Origin: Strigamia acuminata
Lineage: Eukaryota > Arthropoda > Chilopoda > Geophilomorpha > Linotaeniidae
DNA: 64,000 bases
NCBI GenBank assembly: GCA_949358305.1
Contig: OX442321.1
Location: forward strand, 6,535,605-6,599,604
Reading direction: 5' to 3'
Below the pieces are notes generated by a model that saw only the letters and a program-made list of their open reading frames with translations, made no database searches and was not told the DNA's origin. Below are positions 46,310-56,400 of this stretch, one piece after another (the stretch's first letter is position 1; each line of letters begins with the position of its first letter). The position numbers and the translations under genes were made by a program.

Positions 46310-47015
46310 ACTCCCCAAGTACGAGGCCATAAAATTCAACGGCGATCCTCTCGAGTGGGATGATTTCTGGGGGAATTTCGAGATTAGCATCGATTCGAAG
46401 CCCAACATCACAAACAAAAGCGATTTGGTGTATTTAAAGTCGTATTTGGACGGTGAAGCGGCGCTCATGCTGAAAGAGTTGCCGCCAACCGATGAGAATT
46501 ACCCTGTCGCCAAAGAACTTTTAATTGAACGTTACGGTCAGAGCGACGTTATTCTCAGTGCCCATATGAGAGCTTTGATGAAAATGGAACCTGTACAAGA
46601 TATTTTAAACCCCGTGCCTCTTCAAAAGCTCTACGACCGCTGTGAGTCACACGTGCGCGGCTTGTTAGCAGCAAAAACGAACAGTGAGGCCATCGATGCA
46701 ACGGCATGTCCACTAATATTGGGTTTGGTGCCAAAACAAATCTCATTAGAATTTTCGCGACACCACCCTGATGGAAAATATAAAGCAAAAGACTTACTTT
46801 TCATGATTAGAGCTGAACTTATTCATCACAGTAAAATTGACAGTTTCCAGGACCTGCACCGCGCCAAAGAAGGAGAGAAGTCGGGAAAAGCGGAAAAACC
46901 AGACGCGGAGAAGACATTCCGCAAGAACAACGATCGTGTGCCGTCTGCTCGTGTTTTGAGCACAACAATCGCTAACTGCATGTTTTGCAGTAAAATCCAT
47001 GATCACGATGGCTGT

Positions 47016-47401
47016 TCCAACGCCAGCAGAGGCATGCAACCTTGCCTGCTGCTGACTCTGATCCTCTCACCATTCACCACTGTGACTTGGCTTGGAGCTC
47101 GTTGCAGCCTCCATGAGCGGCTACATGGATCGTACAAGGTGAGTACAATAGAATGTTTGTCTGGAGTGGCCAACCACATCACCTATGGAGCTCAGGCCCT
47201 GTGTGTGACGGGTCGGTTGCTAGTGTAGCGTGCCTAATAGCACTGCCACACATGGGTACATGGGAGACTCCGACCCCTAGTCAACGATTAAAGGCCAAAA
47301 CCCAACAATCTGGAGTCCCTGTCTCATTCTTAAGTGAGTATGCATTCCTCCCATTGGAGTCAATCGCCAGACTGCAGTGGGTAAGACCATATCCAGTCAC
47401 A
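47016..47401 (+). repeat. R1 repeat, 5'-truncated, fused to BEL gag
   Basis: It corresponds to the 3' two-thirds of R1 37003-37565 (from CCAACGCCAGC to GTCACA). It includes the ATG-AGC-GGC-TAC-ATG frame and the AAGGTGAGTAC donor. Its 5' end is joined directly to the decayed BEL gag, so a deletion breakpoint lies at about 47012-47020. Confidence 0.75.
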
Positions 47402-47419
47402 CTTTCATTCTCGAGATAA

Positions 47420-47627
47420 TTGCATGTTTAATCAATTTTTGTCCCAACCTGCCAACTTTGATTTTCAGTGGTCATTCCTGAATTTCAGATTTTGTGGTAG
47501 TTTTGTGGATTTCTTAAGCGAAACCAGTACAGGTCAGGTACAGAGTATTTTTATCAGCCACGAAAAAAAATATCGGCAAATTCCAATATATTGGCCGATT
47601 GGTGCTGATGTCGGATCAGTCCCATAT
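47420..47627 (+). promoter_or_regulatory. Type B 5' region of unit 9, left part
   Basis: It aligns with 37580-37791. It ends with CATAT (47623-47627), the left target duplication of the intact BEL. The rest of the block resumes at 53514-53860. Confidence 0.45.
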
Positions 47628-47934
47628 TGTGGAAACTGAAGTTCCTGAAGAAGCCACCGTTTAGGGGGGAATTGGAGGTGGCGCCATGTTTGGCCACCAG
47701 AGGGTCACTTCGGTGACCCACTCTGTATTGGGGTATTTGATTATTGATTCAGGGGTAGGGAATAACATTTCTTGTTTCCTGCTTTGTATAAAATAAAACA
47801 CTGTTCAAATGTAAATCCGAGTATTCGCATGCTTCATTTTGTCATCCACCAAAATCAGCCCAATTTCGGAAACATCGAAGAATCTAAGTAACTTTTATTA
47901 GTCCAACATTTTATTAGGAGTTGCAAAAGCAACA
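47628..47934 (+). repeat. 5' LTR of intact BEL
   Basis: 307 bp, no difference seen from 53202-53508. It contains AAAATAAAA (poly(A)-signal-like) at about 47790. Confidence 0.95.
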
Positions 47935-47936
47935 TA

Positions 47937-47954
47937 TGGTGCCGAAACCCGGGA
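47937..47954 (+). promoter_or_regulatory. Primer binding site, tRNA-Phe
   Basis: TGGTGCCGAAACCCGGGA begins 2 bases after the LTR. It is complementary to the last 18 bases of animal tRNA-Phe including CCA. Confidence 0.85.
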
Positions 47955-47988
47955 CTTTTTAAAAGAAAACCAAGGAAAATCGATCGCA

Positions 47989-50900
47989 ATGGCAGATTTG
48001 GAGAAGAACCGAAGACAAAGGGAAGCCGCGAGGACGAACGTTCGAAACATTTTCAACACTTTGAAAAATGAACTGAAGCAAGATCCGGTAAATGAAGTAA
48101 AGCTTTTGTGCATACAAGCACAGTTACTTTTAAAAGGACCAAAGATCGAGAAATTGGACATTCTGGTGGCCGACGCAATCACCGAAATAGACGAGGTCGC
48201 AGAAGATACTACAACAGCCGAGGAGTTTCAAGACGAATTGGTAGCGGCGAAAATCACGTTGGAACTGGCATTGAAGGAAATCACACAACTGAAAACGCAA
48301 GTACCGAATCCAAATTTACCAATTATTAATCCCGCTATCGTTAACGCGCCGATCGGAGGCCAACAATGCACAAGCATGAAATTGCCGAAGCTGGAAATTG
48401 CCAAATTTAGGGGAACACCTGAAACGTGGACTCAATTCTGGGGAGACTTCCAGTTAAGCGTGCATAACAACACTTCGCTTCCCAAAACGGCGAAGTTCGT
48501 GTATTTACGATCGTTGGTCGAAGGATTGGCCGCCAACGCGATAAGTGGACTCACGGTAACGGATGAAAATTACGACAGCGCGGTCGTTTTGTTGGCAAGT
48601 AGATTTGGTAAACCAGACTTGATAATAAATGCACACATGCAAAAATTCCTCGAGGTGAAGCCCGTGAAAAATGCGGACGATGTTGTTGCACTTCGAGAAC
48701 TTTATGATTATTGCGACCTCCACATAACAAGTTTAGGAAATTTAGGAGTGGATGCATCAACGTTTGGGGCACTCTTGGGCCCAATTTTAACTCGTGCGAC
48801 GCCCGATTCGATGCAACACGACTTCTCCAGATCCAGAGGCGATTTACCCTGGTCAATGACCGATTTTTTGAAGTTTTTCCGATTCGAGATCGAGATGCGC
48901 GAAAGGACAAAAGCGATGAGTGAGAAAAACAACTTGATCGAGAAGAAAGAAACAACTACGAAAAAACAAGAGGAGGTAACTAAGAAAATGAATACGAAAA
49001 TTAATCCACTTGGTTCCGCCGCAGCGTTGGCAGCAATTACGTACAAATGCACGTTCTGCCAAAAAGAAGAGCATACGAGCCCAGACTGTCCGCTGACTCT
49101 GGCCGAACGAAAAGCTGCGTGCATGAAGGCCCGAAGATGTTATCGTTGTCTCAAGGAAGGACACATCGCGTACAAATGCAAAACCCGCTTTCGATGCAAG
49201 AAATGCGACAAAAATCATCACACTTACCTGTGCGACGCTGAAGAGAAAAAACCAATTGAAACGCTGACTTCCTCCGCCATTTTGGAACAGGAACAACCGG
49301 TATCCGTAATGGTTTTGCAAGTACTAGTTGTAGATGCGTGCGGACAATCGAAAAAACGTAAAGTTCAGTGTTTTCTGGATGGCGGATCGCAAAAGACGTT
49401 TATTACGGAGAAACTGTCTCGAGAACTCAACTTGGAACGAGTTGGCGAACAAGATATTGCATTGTTAACTTTTGGAGCAACCGAACCAACAATTGCGAAG
49501 AGGAATCGAGTGAAATTGTTAATAAATAATTGCGATAACATTGCCTTTAATCTAGAAGTCGAAGCACTAGAAACTCCGTGGATCACGCCAGCGTTGAAGG
49601 GACAGACTGACCAGAGAATACTGAACGAACTGAAGAAACACAACATCAAATTGGCAAACAACGGCAGTGCTCTAGTGGACGATGGAGTTTCGATTTTGAT
49701 CGGAGTGGACAATTTTTGGAAAGTGACCACCGGAAAACAACACCGACTTGAAGAAAATTTAATGGCAATAGAAACGATTTTCGGTTGGACTTTGCACGGC
49801 TCATCTGGGGAGAATAAAGAGACAGTATCGGCGCTCGTACGGGTAAACAAAATCCTTGTAATTGACAATACTAATGAGCTTTTGGAGAAATTTTGGAGTT
49901 TGGAGGCAATCGGGATTAAACACGAGACCGTGGATCGGAACGAGGACGAGGAACAAACGTTAAGGCGATTCAAAGAAAGCATCGAGTGGGTAAAAGACCA
50001 CTACGAGGTCGAACTGCCGTGGAAATTGAACGCAAAAGAACTGGACGACAACCGACAACCAGCATTGAAAAGATTTTGGAGTTTGGTCAACCGATTTAGA
50101 AAAAATCCAAAGCTGTATTTGCAATACAAAGAAGTGATCACGGAGCAACTTAGAACTGGAATCGTCGAGGAAGTACCACAAGAAAACGAAGAAAATAATC
50201 CAATTTATTATATTCCACACAGACCCGTGATCGACGAGACAAGAGCAACGACCAAACTCAGAATTGTGTACGACGCATCATCACACGCGAAAGGATGCTT
50301 CTCGTTGAACGACTGTTTACACAAGGGACCGAACTTACTGCCAAAATTACTAAACGTGATTCTCAAATTTAGAACAGGAATCATCGCAGCCATCGCGGAT
50401 ATTGAAAAAGCCTTCCATCGCGTCCATTTGAAGAAAAAGGAACGCGATGTCATGAGATTTCTTTGGCTCGAGGAAAACTGGAATGGAACCGAACCGGCGA
50501 AGATAAGAGAACTCAGACAAACCCGAGTACCGTTCGGCACGTCTCCCAGCCCTTTTCTCCTCTCGGCCACCATCGATCATCATGTTGAGAACTTTAAGGA
50601 AGAATATCCAGAAACGTGCAAGCGATTGGAGGACGAGCGGTATGTAGACGACCTCATTTCAAGTATAAACAATTTAAAGACTGCTATAAAACTGTACCGT
50701 GAAAGTTGTGAAATTCTGAGGAAAGCGGATATGAGACTAACAAAGTGGAAGACTAACTGTGAACAACTGAGAAAAATAATTGTAACTGATGACCCGACTT
50801 GTGAAAAATCTCTCTCTCAACAAGAGACTAAAGTTTTGGGGGTGGGGTGGAACACAAGAACCGATGAATTAAGTTTAGACATTGCGGAATTAATTAACGG

Positions 50901-53238
50901 GGTCGAATTAACTAAATACACAAAAAGATCAATTATTAGAACAACAGCTATGATTTTCGACCCATTGGGATTTGCTCATCCCTTTGTGGTCACGGCTAAG
51001 ATTTTATTCCAAGAATTATGGAAACTTGGGGTTGGATGGGACGAGAAAATCCCAGAATATGTGAAAAAAACTTGGGAAGAATGGTGTGCTCAAATACCAT
51101 ATCTAAATGATTTAAAAATTCCACGATATTTATTAAACTGGGGAGGAATTAATGTAAAAAGGGAAATTCACATCTTCTGCGACGCCAGTCCTCGGGCATA
51201 CGGCGTAGTAGCTTATGCTCGAGTCCTGGACTCGAATACGAGTGCAATTAACATTTCCTTTATCGTTTCTAAATGCAGAGTAGCACCGCTCAAGGAACTA
51301 ACCCTTCCTAAACTAGAACTGATGGGAGCATTGCTGGCAGCCCGACTTGTGCCGACGCTGCAGTCGACAATCGGATACGACAATGTAACAATTTGGACCG
51401 ACTCGAAAATAGTGCTACATTGGCTGCGAGAAACGAAGAATCGTCCAGTCACATTTGTCTTCAATCGCGTAAAAGAAATTGGGGAAACAGTAAACACCAG
51501 CTGTTGGCGCCACTGCCCGGGCAAGGAGAATCCGGCAGACCTACTAACACGGGGCGTAACAGTACAAGAACTAACCAACAGCGAATTTTGGCAGAAAGGA
51601 CCAGAGTGGTTGAGTAAGGACGAATCCGAGTGGCCAGTTGAGAACGATATTGCAGTGGAAATAGACAAAAACGAAGAAATAATTGTGAATACTGTAAACG
51701 AGAAGATCCAAGTGATTGACTACACGAGATTTAGTCGGTGGACGAGACTGAAAAGAGCAACAGCATGGGTATTTCGATTTATTGCAAATTTAAAAACTAA
51801 TGATAAATTTAAAGGCGAGCTGACTGGAAACGAGATAACTAAAGGCGAGCAGTACTGGATTGGACATCTGCAAGAATTGTATTTTGCCAAAGAACTAAAA
51901 CACCTACGCGAGGGGAAAATGATTGAAAAATCATCGGTACTTATACAAATGGCGCCAATCCTGGACAAAGACGGACTAATGCGAGCTACACATCGATGGA
52001 CACTGGCGGACGTCGAACAAGATATGCGTGAGCCCTACATATTACCAGGTGATAACAACATTACGAGACTAATTATTAAGAACGAACATGAGCGTGCCAT
52101 GCATGGGGGACTTGCCGACACACTGTGTAATTTTCGAGAGAGGTTTTGGATGACGCGAGCCAGAAAAACGATAAAGGCGGTACTGTGTCGATGCGTGCGT
52201 TGCCGGAAAGTACAAGGACGTCTGGCCAAGGAGCGATGGGGACTACTGCCACTCGACCGAGTAACACCAAGTACACCATTCGAAACGTGTGGTGTAGATT
52301 TTGCGGGTCCACTTTATTCCGACTGCGGTGAGAAACTTTATATTGCTTTGTTTACCTGCGCGGTCACGAGGGCCGTGCATCTCGAATTGTTGTCAAGTTT
52401 ATCTGCCGATCGTTTTGTGGATGCTCTCAAAAGATTTATTGGGAGACGTGGAATCCCTGCTACGATTTATTCGGATAATGCAAAAACTTTCAAGAGGGCG
52501 GATAAAGAATTGCGAGTGTTTTTTGAAAATGTATTGCCGGAACAGCTTCAACGATTTTTAGGACCAAGAAAAATAGTTTGGAAATTTATTGTGGAGATTG
52601 CACCGTGGTGGGGTGGCTTTTGGGAGCGCATGGTGCGTTCCGTTAAGACGGCATTAAAGAAAACAATCGAACGCACTTCATTAAACTACGAGGGGCTGAC
52701 AACTGTATTAATCGAAGTGGAAGCGGTAATTAATTCGAGGCCGCTCACTTACGTCTACGACGACCCCACAGAACAACCACCCCTGACGCCAGCCCATTTT
52801 CTCGTGGGAAAACGCCTAATCACTTTACCTAATGTCCCTAGCATTGTAGATCGGCCGGAGACACAGACCCAGATTTTGCGAATTTGGAAACAACGCCAAA
52901 CGATTATTGCCCATTTCTGGAAAAGATGGACACACGAGTACCTCGTCGAGCTTCGTCAGCAAAGAGGAAATTCGAGCAACGCGAAGTTTCGAGTAGACGA
53001 CTTGGCTTTAATCGAGGACCAGAACCAGCCAAGACTCACTTGGAAAATCGGAAGAATAACCGACGTGAAGGTCGGTCGCGACGGGCTAATTAGATCTTGT
53101 GAATTGCAGCTTCCCAACCGAACAAGACTTCGCCGACCGATTCAACGACTATGTCCCCTCGAGATCGAAAACGAGTTGGAACGTCCCCGGGAGGGGGGGA
53201 CTGTGGAAACTGAAGTTCCTGAAGAAGCCACCGTTTAG
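47989..53238 (+). CDS. BEL/Pao Gag-Pol polyprotein
   Basis: 1749 residues from ATG 47989. Order: coiled Gag N-terminus; DUF1759-type Gag (about 130-300); three zinc knuckles (CTFCQKEEHTSPDC near 352, CYRCLKEGHIAYKC near 384, CKKCDKNHHTYLC near 402); A17-type aspartic protease with CFLDGGSQ (near 461). Then reverse transcriptase with IVYDASS (759), DIEKAFH and YVDD (885-888); RNase H with FCDASPRAYG (1062) and TDSK (1137); integrase zinc finger H-H-C-C (about 1366-1405); integrase core with DFAGPL (1437), YSDNAKTF (1493) and PWWGGFWERM (about 1538); and the BEL C-terminal domain. Length is usual for the family. The last 12 codons and the stop lie inside the 3' LTR. It acts in cytoplasmic particles and nuclear integration. 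No env-like ORF follows. Confidence 0.96.
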   Translation: MADLEKNRRQREAARTNVRNIFNTLKNELKQDPVNEVKLLCIQAQLLLKGPKIEKLDILVADAITEIDEVAEDTTTAEEFQDELVAAKITLELALKEITQLKTQVPNPNLPIINPAIVNAPIGGQQCTSMKLPKLEIAKFRGTPETWTQFWGDFQLSVHNNTSLPKTAKFVYLRSLVEGLAANAISGLTVTDENYDSAVVLLASRFGKPDLIINAHMQKFLEVKPVKNADDVVALRELYDYCDLHITSLGNLGVDASTFGALLGPILTRATPDSMQHDFSRSRGDLPWSMTDFLKFFRFEIEMRERTKAMSEKNNLIEKKETTTKKQEEVTKKMNTKINPLGSAAALAAITYKCTFCQKEEHTSPDCPLTLAERKAACMKARRCYRCLKEGHIAYKCKTRFRCKKCDKNHHTYLCDAEEKKPIETLTSSAILEQEQPVSVMVLQVLVVDACGQSKKRKVQCFLDGGSQKTFITEKLSRELNLERVGEQDIALLTFGATEPTIAKRNRVKLLINNCDNIAFNLEVEALETPWITPALKGQTDQRILNELKKHNIKLANNGSALVDDGVSILIGVDNFWKVTTGKQHRLEENLMAIETIFGWTLHGSSGENKETVSALVRVNKILVIDNTNELLEKFWSLEAIGIKHETVDRNEDEEQTLRRFKESIEWVKDHYEVELPWKLNAKELDDNRQPALKRFWSLVNRFRKNPKLYLQYKEVITEQLRTGIVEEVPQENEENNPIYYIPHRPVIDETRATTKLRIVYDASSHAKGCFSLNDCLHKGPNLLPKLLNVILKFRTGIIAAIADIEKAFHRVHLKKKERDVMRFLWLEENWNGTEPAKIRELRQTRVPFGTSPSPFLLSATIDHHVENFKEEYPETCKRLEDERYVDDLISSINNLKTAIKLYRESCEILRKADMRLTKWKTNCEQLRKIIVTDDPTCEKSLSQQETKVLGVGWNTRTDELSLDIAELINGVELTKYTKRSIIRTTAMIFDPLGFAHPFVVTAKILFQELWKLGVGWDEKIPEYVKKTWEEWCAQIPYLNDLKIPRYLLNWGGINVKREIHIFCDASPRAYGVVAYARVLDSNTSAINISFIVSKCRVAPLKELTLPKLELMGALLAARLVPTLQSTIGYDNVTIWTDSKIVLHWLRETKNRPVTFVFNRVKEIGETVNTSCWRHCPGKENPADLLTRGVTVQELTNSEFWQKGPEWLSKDESEWPVENDIAVEIDKNEEIIVNTVNEKIQVIDYTRFSRWTRLKRATAWVFRFIANLKTNDKFKGELTGNEITKGEQYWIGHLQELYFAKELKHLREGKMIEKSSVLIQMAPILDKDGLMRATHRWTLADVEQDMREPYILPGDNNITRLIIKNEHERAMHGGLADTLCNFRERFWMTRARKTIKAVLCRCVRCRKVQGRLAKERWGLLPLDRVTPSTPFETCGVDFAGPLYSDCGEKLYIALFTCAVTRAVHLELLSSLSADRFVDALKRFIGRRGIPATIYSDNAKTFKRADKELRVFFENVLPEQLQRFLGPRKIVWKFIVEIAPWWGGFWERMVRSVKTALKKTIERTSLNYEGLTTVLIEVEAVINSRPLTYVYDDPTEQPPLTPAHFLVGKRLITLPNVPSIVDRPETQTQILRIWKQRQTIIAHFWKRWTHEYLVELRQQRGNSSNAKFRVDDLALIEDQNQPRLTWKIGRITDVKVGRDGLIRSCELQLPNRTRLRRPIQRLCPLEIENELERPREGGTVETEVPEEATV

Positions 53239-53508
53239 GGGGGAATTGGAGGTGGCGCCATGTTTGGCCACCAGAGGGTCACTTCGGTGACCCACTCTGT
53301 ATTGGGGTATTTGATTATTGATTCAGGGGTAGGGAATAACATTTCTTGTTTCCTGCTTTGTATAAAATAAAACACTGTTCAAATGTAAATCCGAGTATTC
53401 GCATGCTTCATTTTGTCATCCACCAAAATCAGCCCAATTTCGGAAACATCGAAGAATCTAAGTAACTTTTATTAGTCCAACATTTTATTAGGAGTTGCAA
53501 AAGCAACA
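53202..53508 (+). repeat. 3' LTR of intact BEL
   Basis: 307 bp. The polyprotein stop codon (53236-53238) lies 35 bp inside it, and a purine tract ends immediately upstream. Confidence 0.95.
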
Positions 53509-53513
53509 CATAT

Positions 53514-53860
53514 AAACCCTCAATACGCCTCTAAAACTATTAGAAGTGTCCATATTCCAGCTTTCCTTTGTTTTTACGTGTGGTTTGTGACGTCAAGACA
53601 CCCGATTGGCTGGAGACTTTCCATGCCAATTCACCAAAGGACTAGGCTACATTTCAGTCTCTTTACCTAGATAACATCATTGTGAACCTCAGCAGCTGAC
53701 ACTGACGATCATATTTCTCAATATTTCCTGTACGAATCCCACCCCTGATCCAACAACTGCCTTTTCTGATCAACAGCCTGTCGTCCAAACAACTGAAGAA
53801 ATAAGCTGAACCCACAAAGTATAGGTAAAGATCTCTCTGCGCATCCCATTATTCCTGATA
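53514..53860 (+). promoter_or_regulatory. Type B 5' region of unit 9, right part
   Basis: It continues the block cut by the BEL and aligns with 37787-38135. It includes TGACGTCA at about 53588. It ends at the start codon of unit 9. Confidence 0.45.
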
Positions 53861-55301
53861 ATGCATCCTTTTGAGCTTGTACACTTGTTACTTTATATAG
53901 GCAAGTTAAAACCATTTGAATTAGAAAAATATTTTTAAAAAATAAATTTATTTTCTAGTTTCTTGTATTGGTTATAAAACTAGAAATTTGCACTCCAACA
54001 CCATCGGATGTCCTAGTGTGACTTTAATTTCAAATAAGAGTACGTACGATAACTTAAACAATTAATTTTAATTGTAAATTTTAATTGTAAAACTGCAATT
54101 ACAGAGAATCTTGCAAAGCCTGTTTCAAAAGTAAGGTTATAAATAAATAAGCAATAGCATTTTTACTCTTTAGTTGTACTTGTCAATACCAGTAATAAAG
54201 TTTATTGATCTAGTAAATTATAGTTTGCATTCCATACAAACTGCAATTTACTAGATCAATAAACATTATTATTATTTTTATTGTTGATTGAATTTCATTT
54301 TCGTGAAAGATCGGTTGTTATAAAAACAAGCTTCGGAACAAATTATCCTCAAGTCGGACCTATTACTTGTGCTAATAACAGACTGAGACACCATATTAGT
54401 GGTAGTTTATATCTCTAATCGTGTGGTCCAAGACTTGGTGACTCCCATCTGCCTACGTGCTGGCCCTGCCCTAAATACAGTGTTGTCAAAATACAGAAAA
54501 CAGTTTTGGCGCACTGACGTGTCTGCTCATGGAGGCTGCAATTGTTCCAACATAATCATTGAGTGTAAGAGAAAGGTGGAACCTATACTCAAAACCAACA
54601 TAACTTTGACCTATTTCACTGGTGTAGTGGCAAAAAAAAGTAGCCCGTATATCTTCCATTTGTCCGCGGGCCTCTATTAACGCGCGGGGAAAAATCGACA
54701 ATGTAAATAGCGGGGCCGAAACGTTTTTCATACGTTTCGGCTGAAAAGTGCCGAAATGTATGTAAACGTATCATTTGTAACCCTTTTTTGCTCTTTTTCC
54801 CAGTATCGGCCAATTGGCAAATGCTGGGATTTTTGAACGTGTGAATAACCCGCCCCTTCGATTACCGCGCGGGCCTAAAAAAACCTCAAGCCATTTATAA
54901 TTTTTTTTTTGTTTTTGTCAAAAATTGGACAAAAGTTAAAATATTTTCTATTTTTTCTATTAAAATAATCATCTAAATCTTTCCCAATTCCAACCGAATC
55001 CAATGATAGATTCAAATCTCTGACACGCAGATTCTGATTGTCGTAACCCCTGATAGTGATAAGGATACATATTTGTGGCCTATTTATCTGACGCAGCAAA
55101 CTTTACAGAATAAATTGATTAATTTTTACATTACTAGTATTCATTGAATTAACTAATTGTGAACATTCTTTTTTTTTATCAATACGTATTGTTGTCTTGC
55201 AGACTGAATTTCAGTATTTGGGATACAAATGGCTGAAAATTAATGATGCAAATATTCAATCAAACAATTCTATTTTACAATTGAGTTGTGATAATCCATC
55301 C
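53861..55301 (+). pseudogene. IR unit 9 (type B), exons 1-4, cut by retroelement
   Basis: Exon 1 is 53861-53900 (MHPFELVHLLLYIG, donor GC), exon 2 53959-54039, exon 3 54105-54130, exon 4 55203-55301. All are open and in phase. Intron 4 runs toward the exon 5 acceptor but a minus-strand LTR element starts at 55478, just before it. Exons 5-10 would lie right of the window, beyond two nested retroelements, so correct splicing is unlikely. Intron 3 (54131-55202) carries a GC-rich patch with CCGCGCGG repeats (54660-54870) but no second set of exons 1-3, unlike unit 2. Confidence 0.75.
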
Positions 55302-55477
55302 GTGAGTTGAATACAAACTTTTATGAAAATATTTGCTTATTTTAAGTGGTTAAATGAAAGGTTAGAATTATTGGAAGCAGAAAAATGCAGTATTTGCCAA
55401 GACCCGTAAGAATAACAGCTATTAAAGTATGTATCAATCTATCGTTAACTTTTCAATACGTAATTTTAAATATATTT

Positions 55478-56107
55478 TGTCGTGATTCGACTTTGTGGTT
55501 AAAGATAATAAATAATACACTCGGGAATACAATATATTTCAAATACTGCTTTATTAAAACACGCTTACTAATACAAATATAAGTCAAGATGTTTCCTGTG
55601 TTGGTCCTCGGATTCGGCTGCGAATACGAGTTGCCGCTAAACAATGGCGGATCCAATTGTTTAGTCCTACGCGTGGTCTATGTTTGTTGTCTAGGGTATT
55701 TCCACGTGTTATTATGAACACGCGAGAATTCGCTTTCTCGTGCGAATTAAACGAATATCGTTCGAATATTTATTCTAGCGTAGATTGGCTACGCTAAATA
55801 AATGTGGCTGTTGTACAGTTGAAATGGTCAGCGGGCACCGGTCCTCGATCAATCCGTGAAACGGCCTGAAAGGTGAGGTAAATGGTGCTCTTGCTGAAAT
55901 GTGGTAACTGTAGTGTCATTTCCGGTCAAGCTTCGGTCTTATATACTGACCGGAAGTGACGTCATATATAGATTATTCTGATTATTCAGATCCGCAGAAA
56001 TGCGAGACTAGTCAATCTAGTCTATTTCTAGTAGCGCTCCTGGCGGTCGGATTCATCAACACGATAAATCTTATCAATTTATCTTCAGGTGATTCGGAAT
56101 CACCACA
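55478..56107 (-). repeat. 3' LTR of the gag-only element
   Basis: Minus-strand ends are TGTGGTGATTCCGAATCACC and GTCGAATCACGACA. A TATATAAG box lies at 55938-55945 and AATAAA at about 55550 on that strand, in the right order for U3 and R. The left end abuts intron 4 of IR unit 9. Confidence 0.75.
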
Positions 56108-56400
56108 CGTCCCTCCCCAAGAATAAACTATCGGGACCAAACCAACGTTTGCAGGTTGGCCAAGAAAACTACTTATTTTATGAAATAATTTACATCTGAA
56201 TAAACTTTTTGTGATGAATTTAAAATGAGAACGAGAGATACTCAAATTTTTAAAATAGGTCAACATAACTGGCCTTAGTCTTGGGGATAACTGGTTATTC
56301 CAGTATCGCTGGACTGCTGAGTTTTTTCTCAGCTTGGTGATTAGTTTTTTGATCAGTTCGAAATCTATGGGTGACGAGATTTGCGCAGACGGAGTTATCT

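Larger units (their letters stand above)
44077..47015 (+). mobile_element. Decayed BEL/Pao element (5' LTR and gag only)
   Basis: The 5' LTR (44077-44478) starts TGTAAAATC and matches the solo LTR at 26000. A tRNA-Phe-type primer site (44480-44497) follows, then a BEL gag with a frameshift and a nested snapback element. It stops within the first zinc knuckle (CMFCSKIHDHDGCS), where R1 sequence begins at about 47016. There is no protease, RT, integrase or 3' LTR. Confidence 0.85.
44565..47015 (+). pseudogene. Broken BEL gag
   Basis: The frame from ATG 44565 (MAEDLNVIKSERTVARR) runs to about 44735. It then needs a frame change (near the duplicated GCGTTGGA) to continue as AKILAELVDDNEIDQ up to LPK at 44968. 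The snapback element interrupts here. The frame resumes at LPKYEAIKFNGDPLEWDDFW (about 46312) through the DUF1759-type Gag region to the start of a zinc knuckle at about 46978. It is related to, but clearly different from, the gag of the intact BEL downstream. Confidence 0.8.
47628..53508 (+). mobile_element. Intact BEL/Pao LTR retrotransposon
   Basis: 5881 bp, with 307-bp LTRs at 47628-47934 and 53202-53508 identical by eye, TG...CA ends, and a 5-bp duplication CATAT (47623-47627, 53509-53513). The empty site is CCCATATAAAC near 37787. It has a tRNA-Phe primer site, a purine tract GGGAGGGGGGAC and one long gag-pol frame with all catalytic motifs. It looks recent and autonomous. It sits about 350 bp upstream of the start codon of IR unit 9, in the same orientation. 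Confidence 0.96.

Noticed and set aside
48505-52312. Several 70-205 residue ORFs antisense or out of frame in the intact BEL
   Set aside because: They are shadows of the gag-pol frame with no domain of their own.
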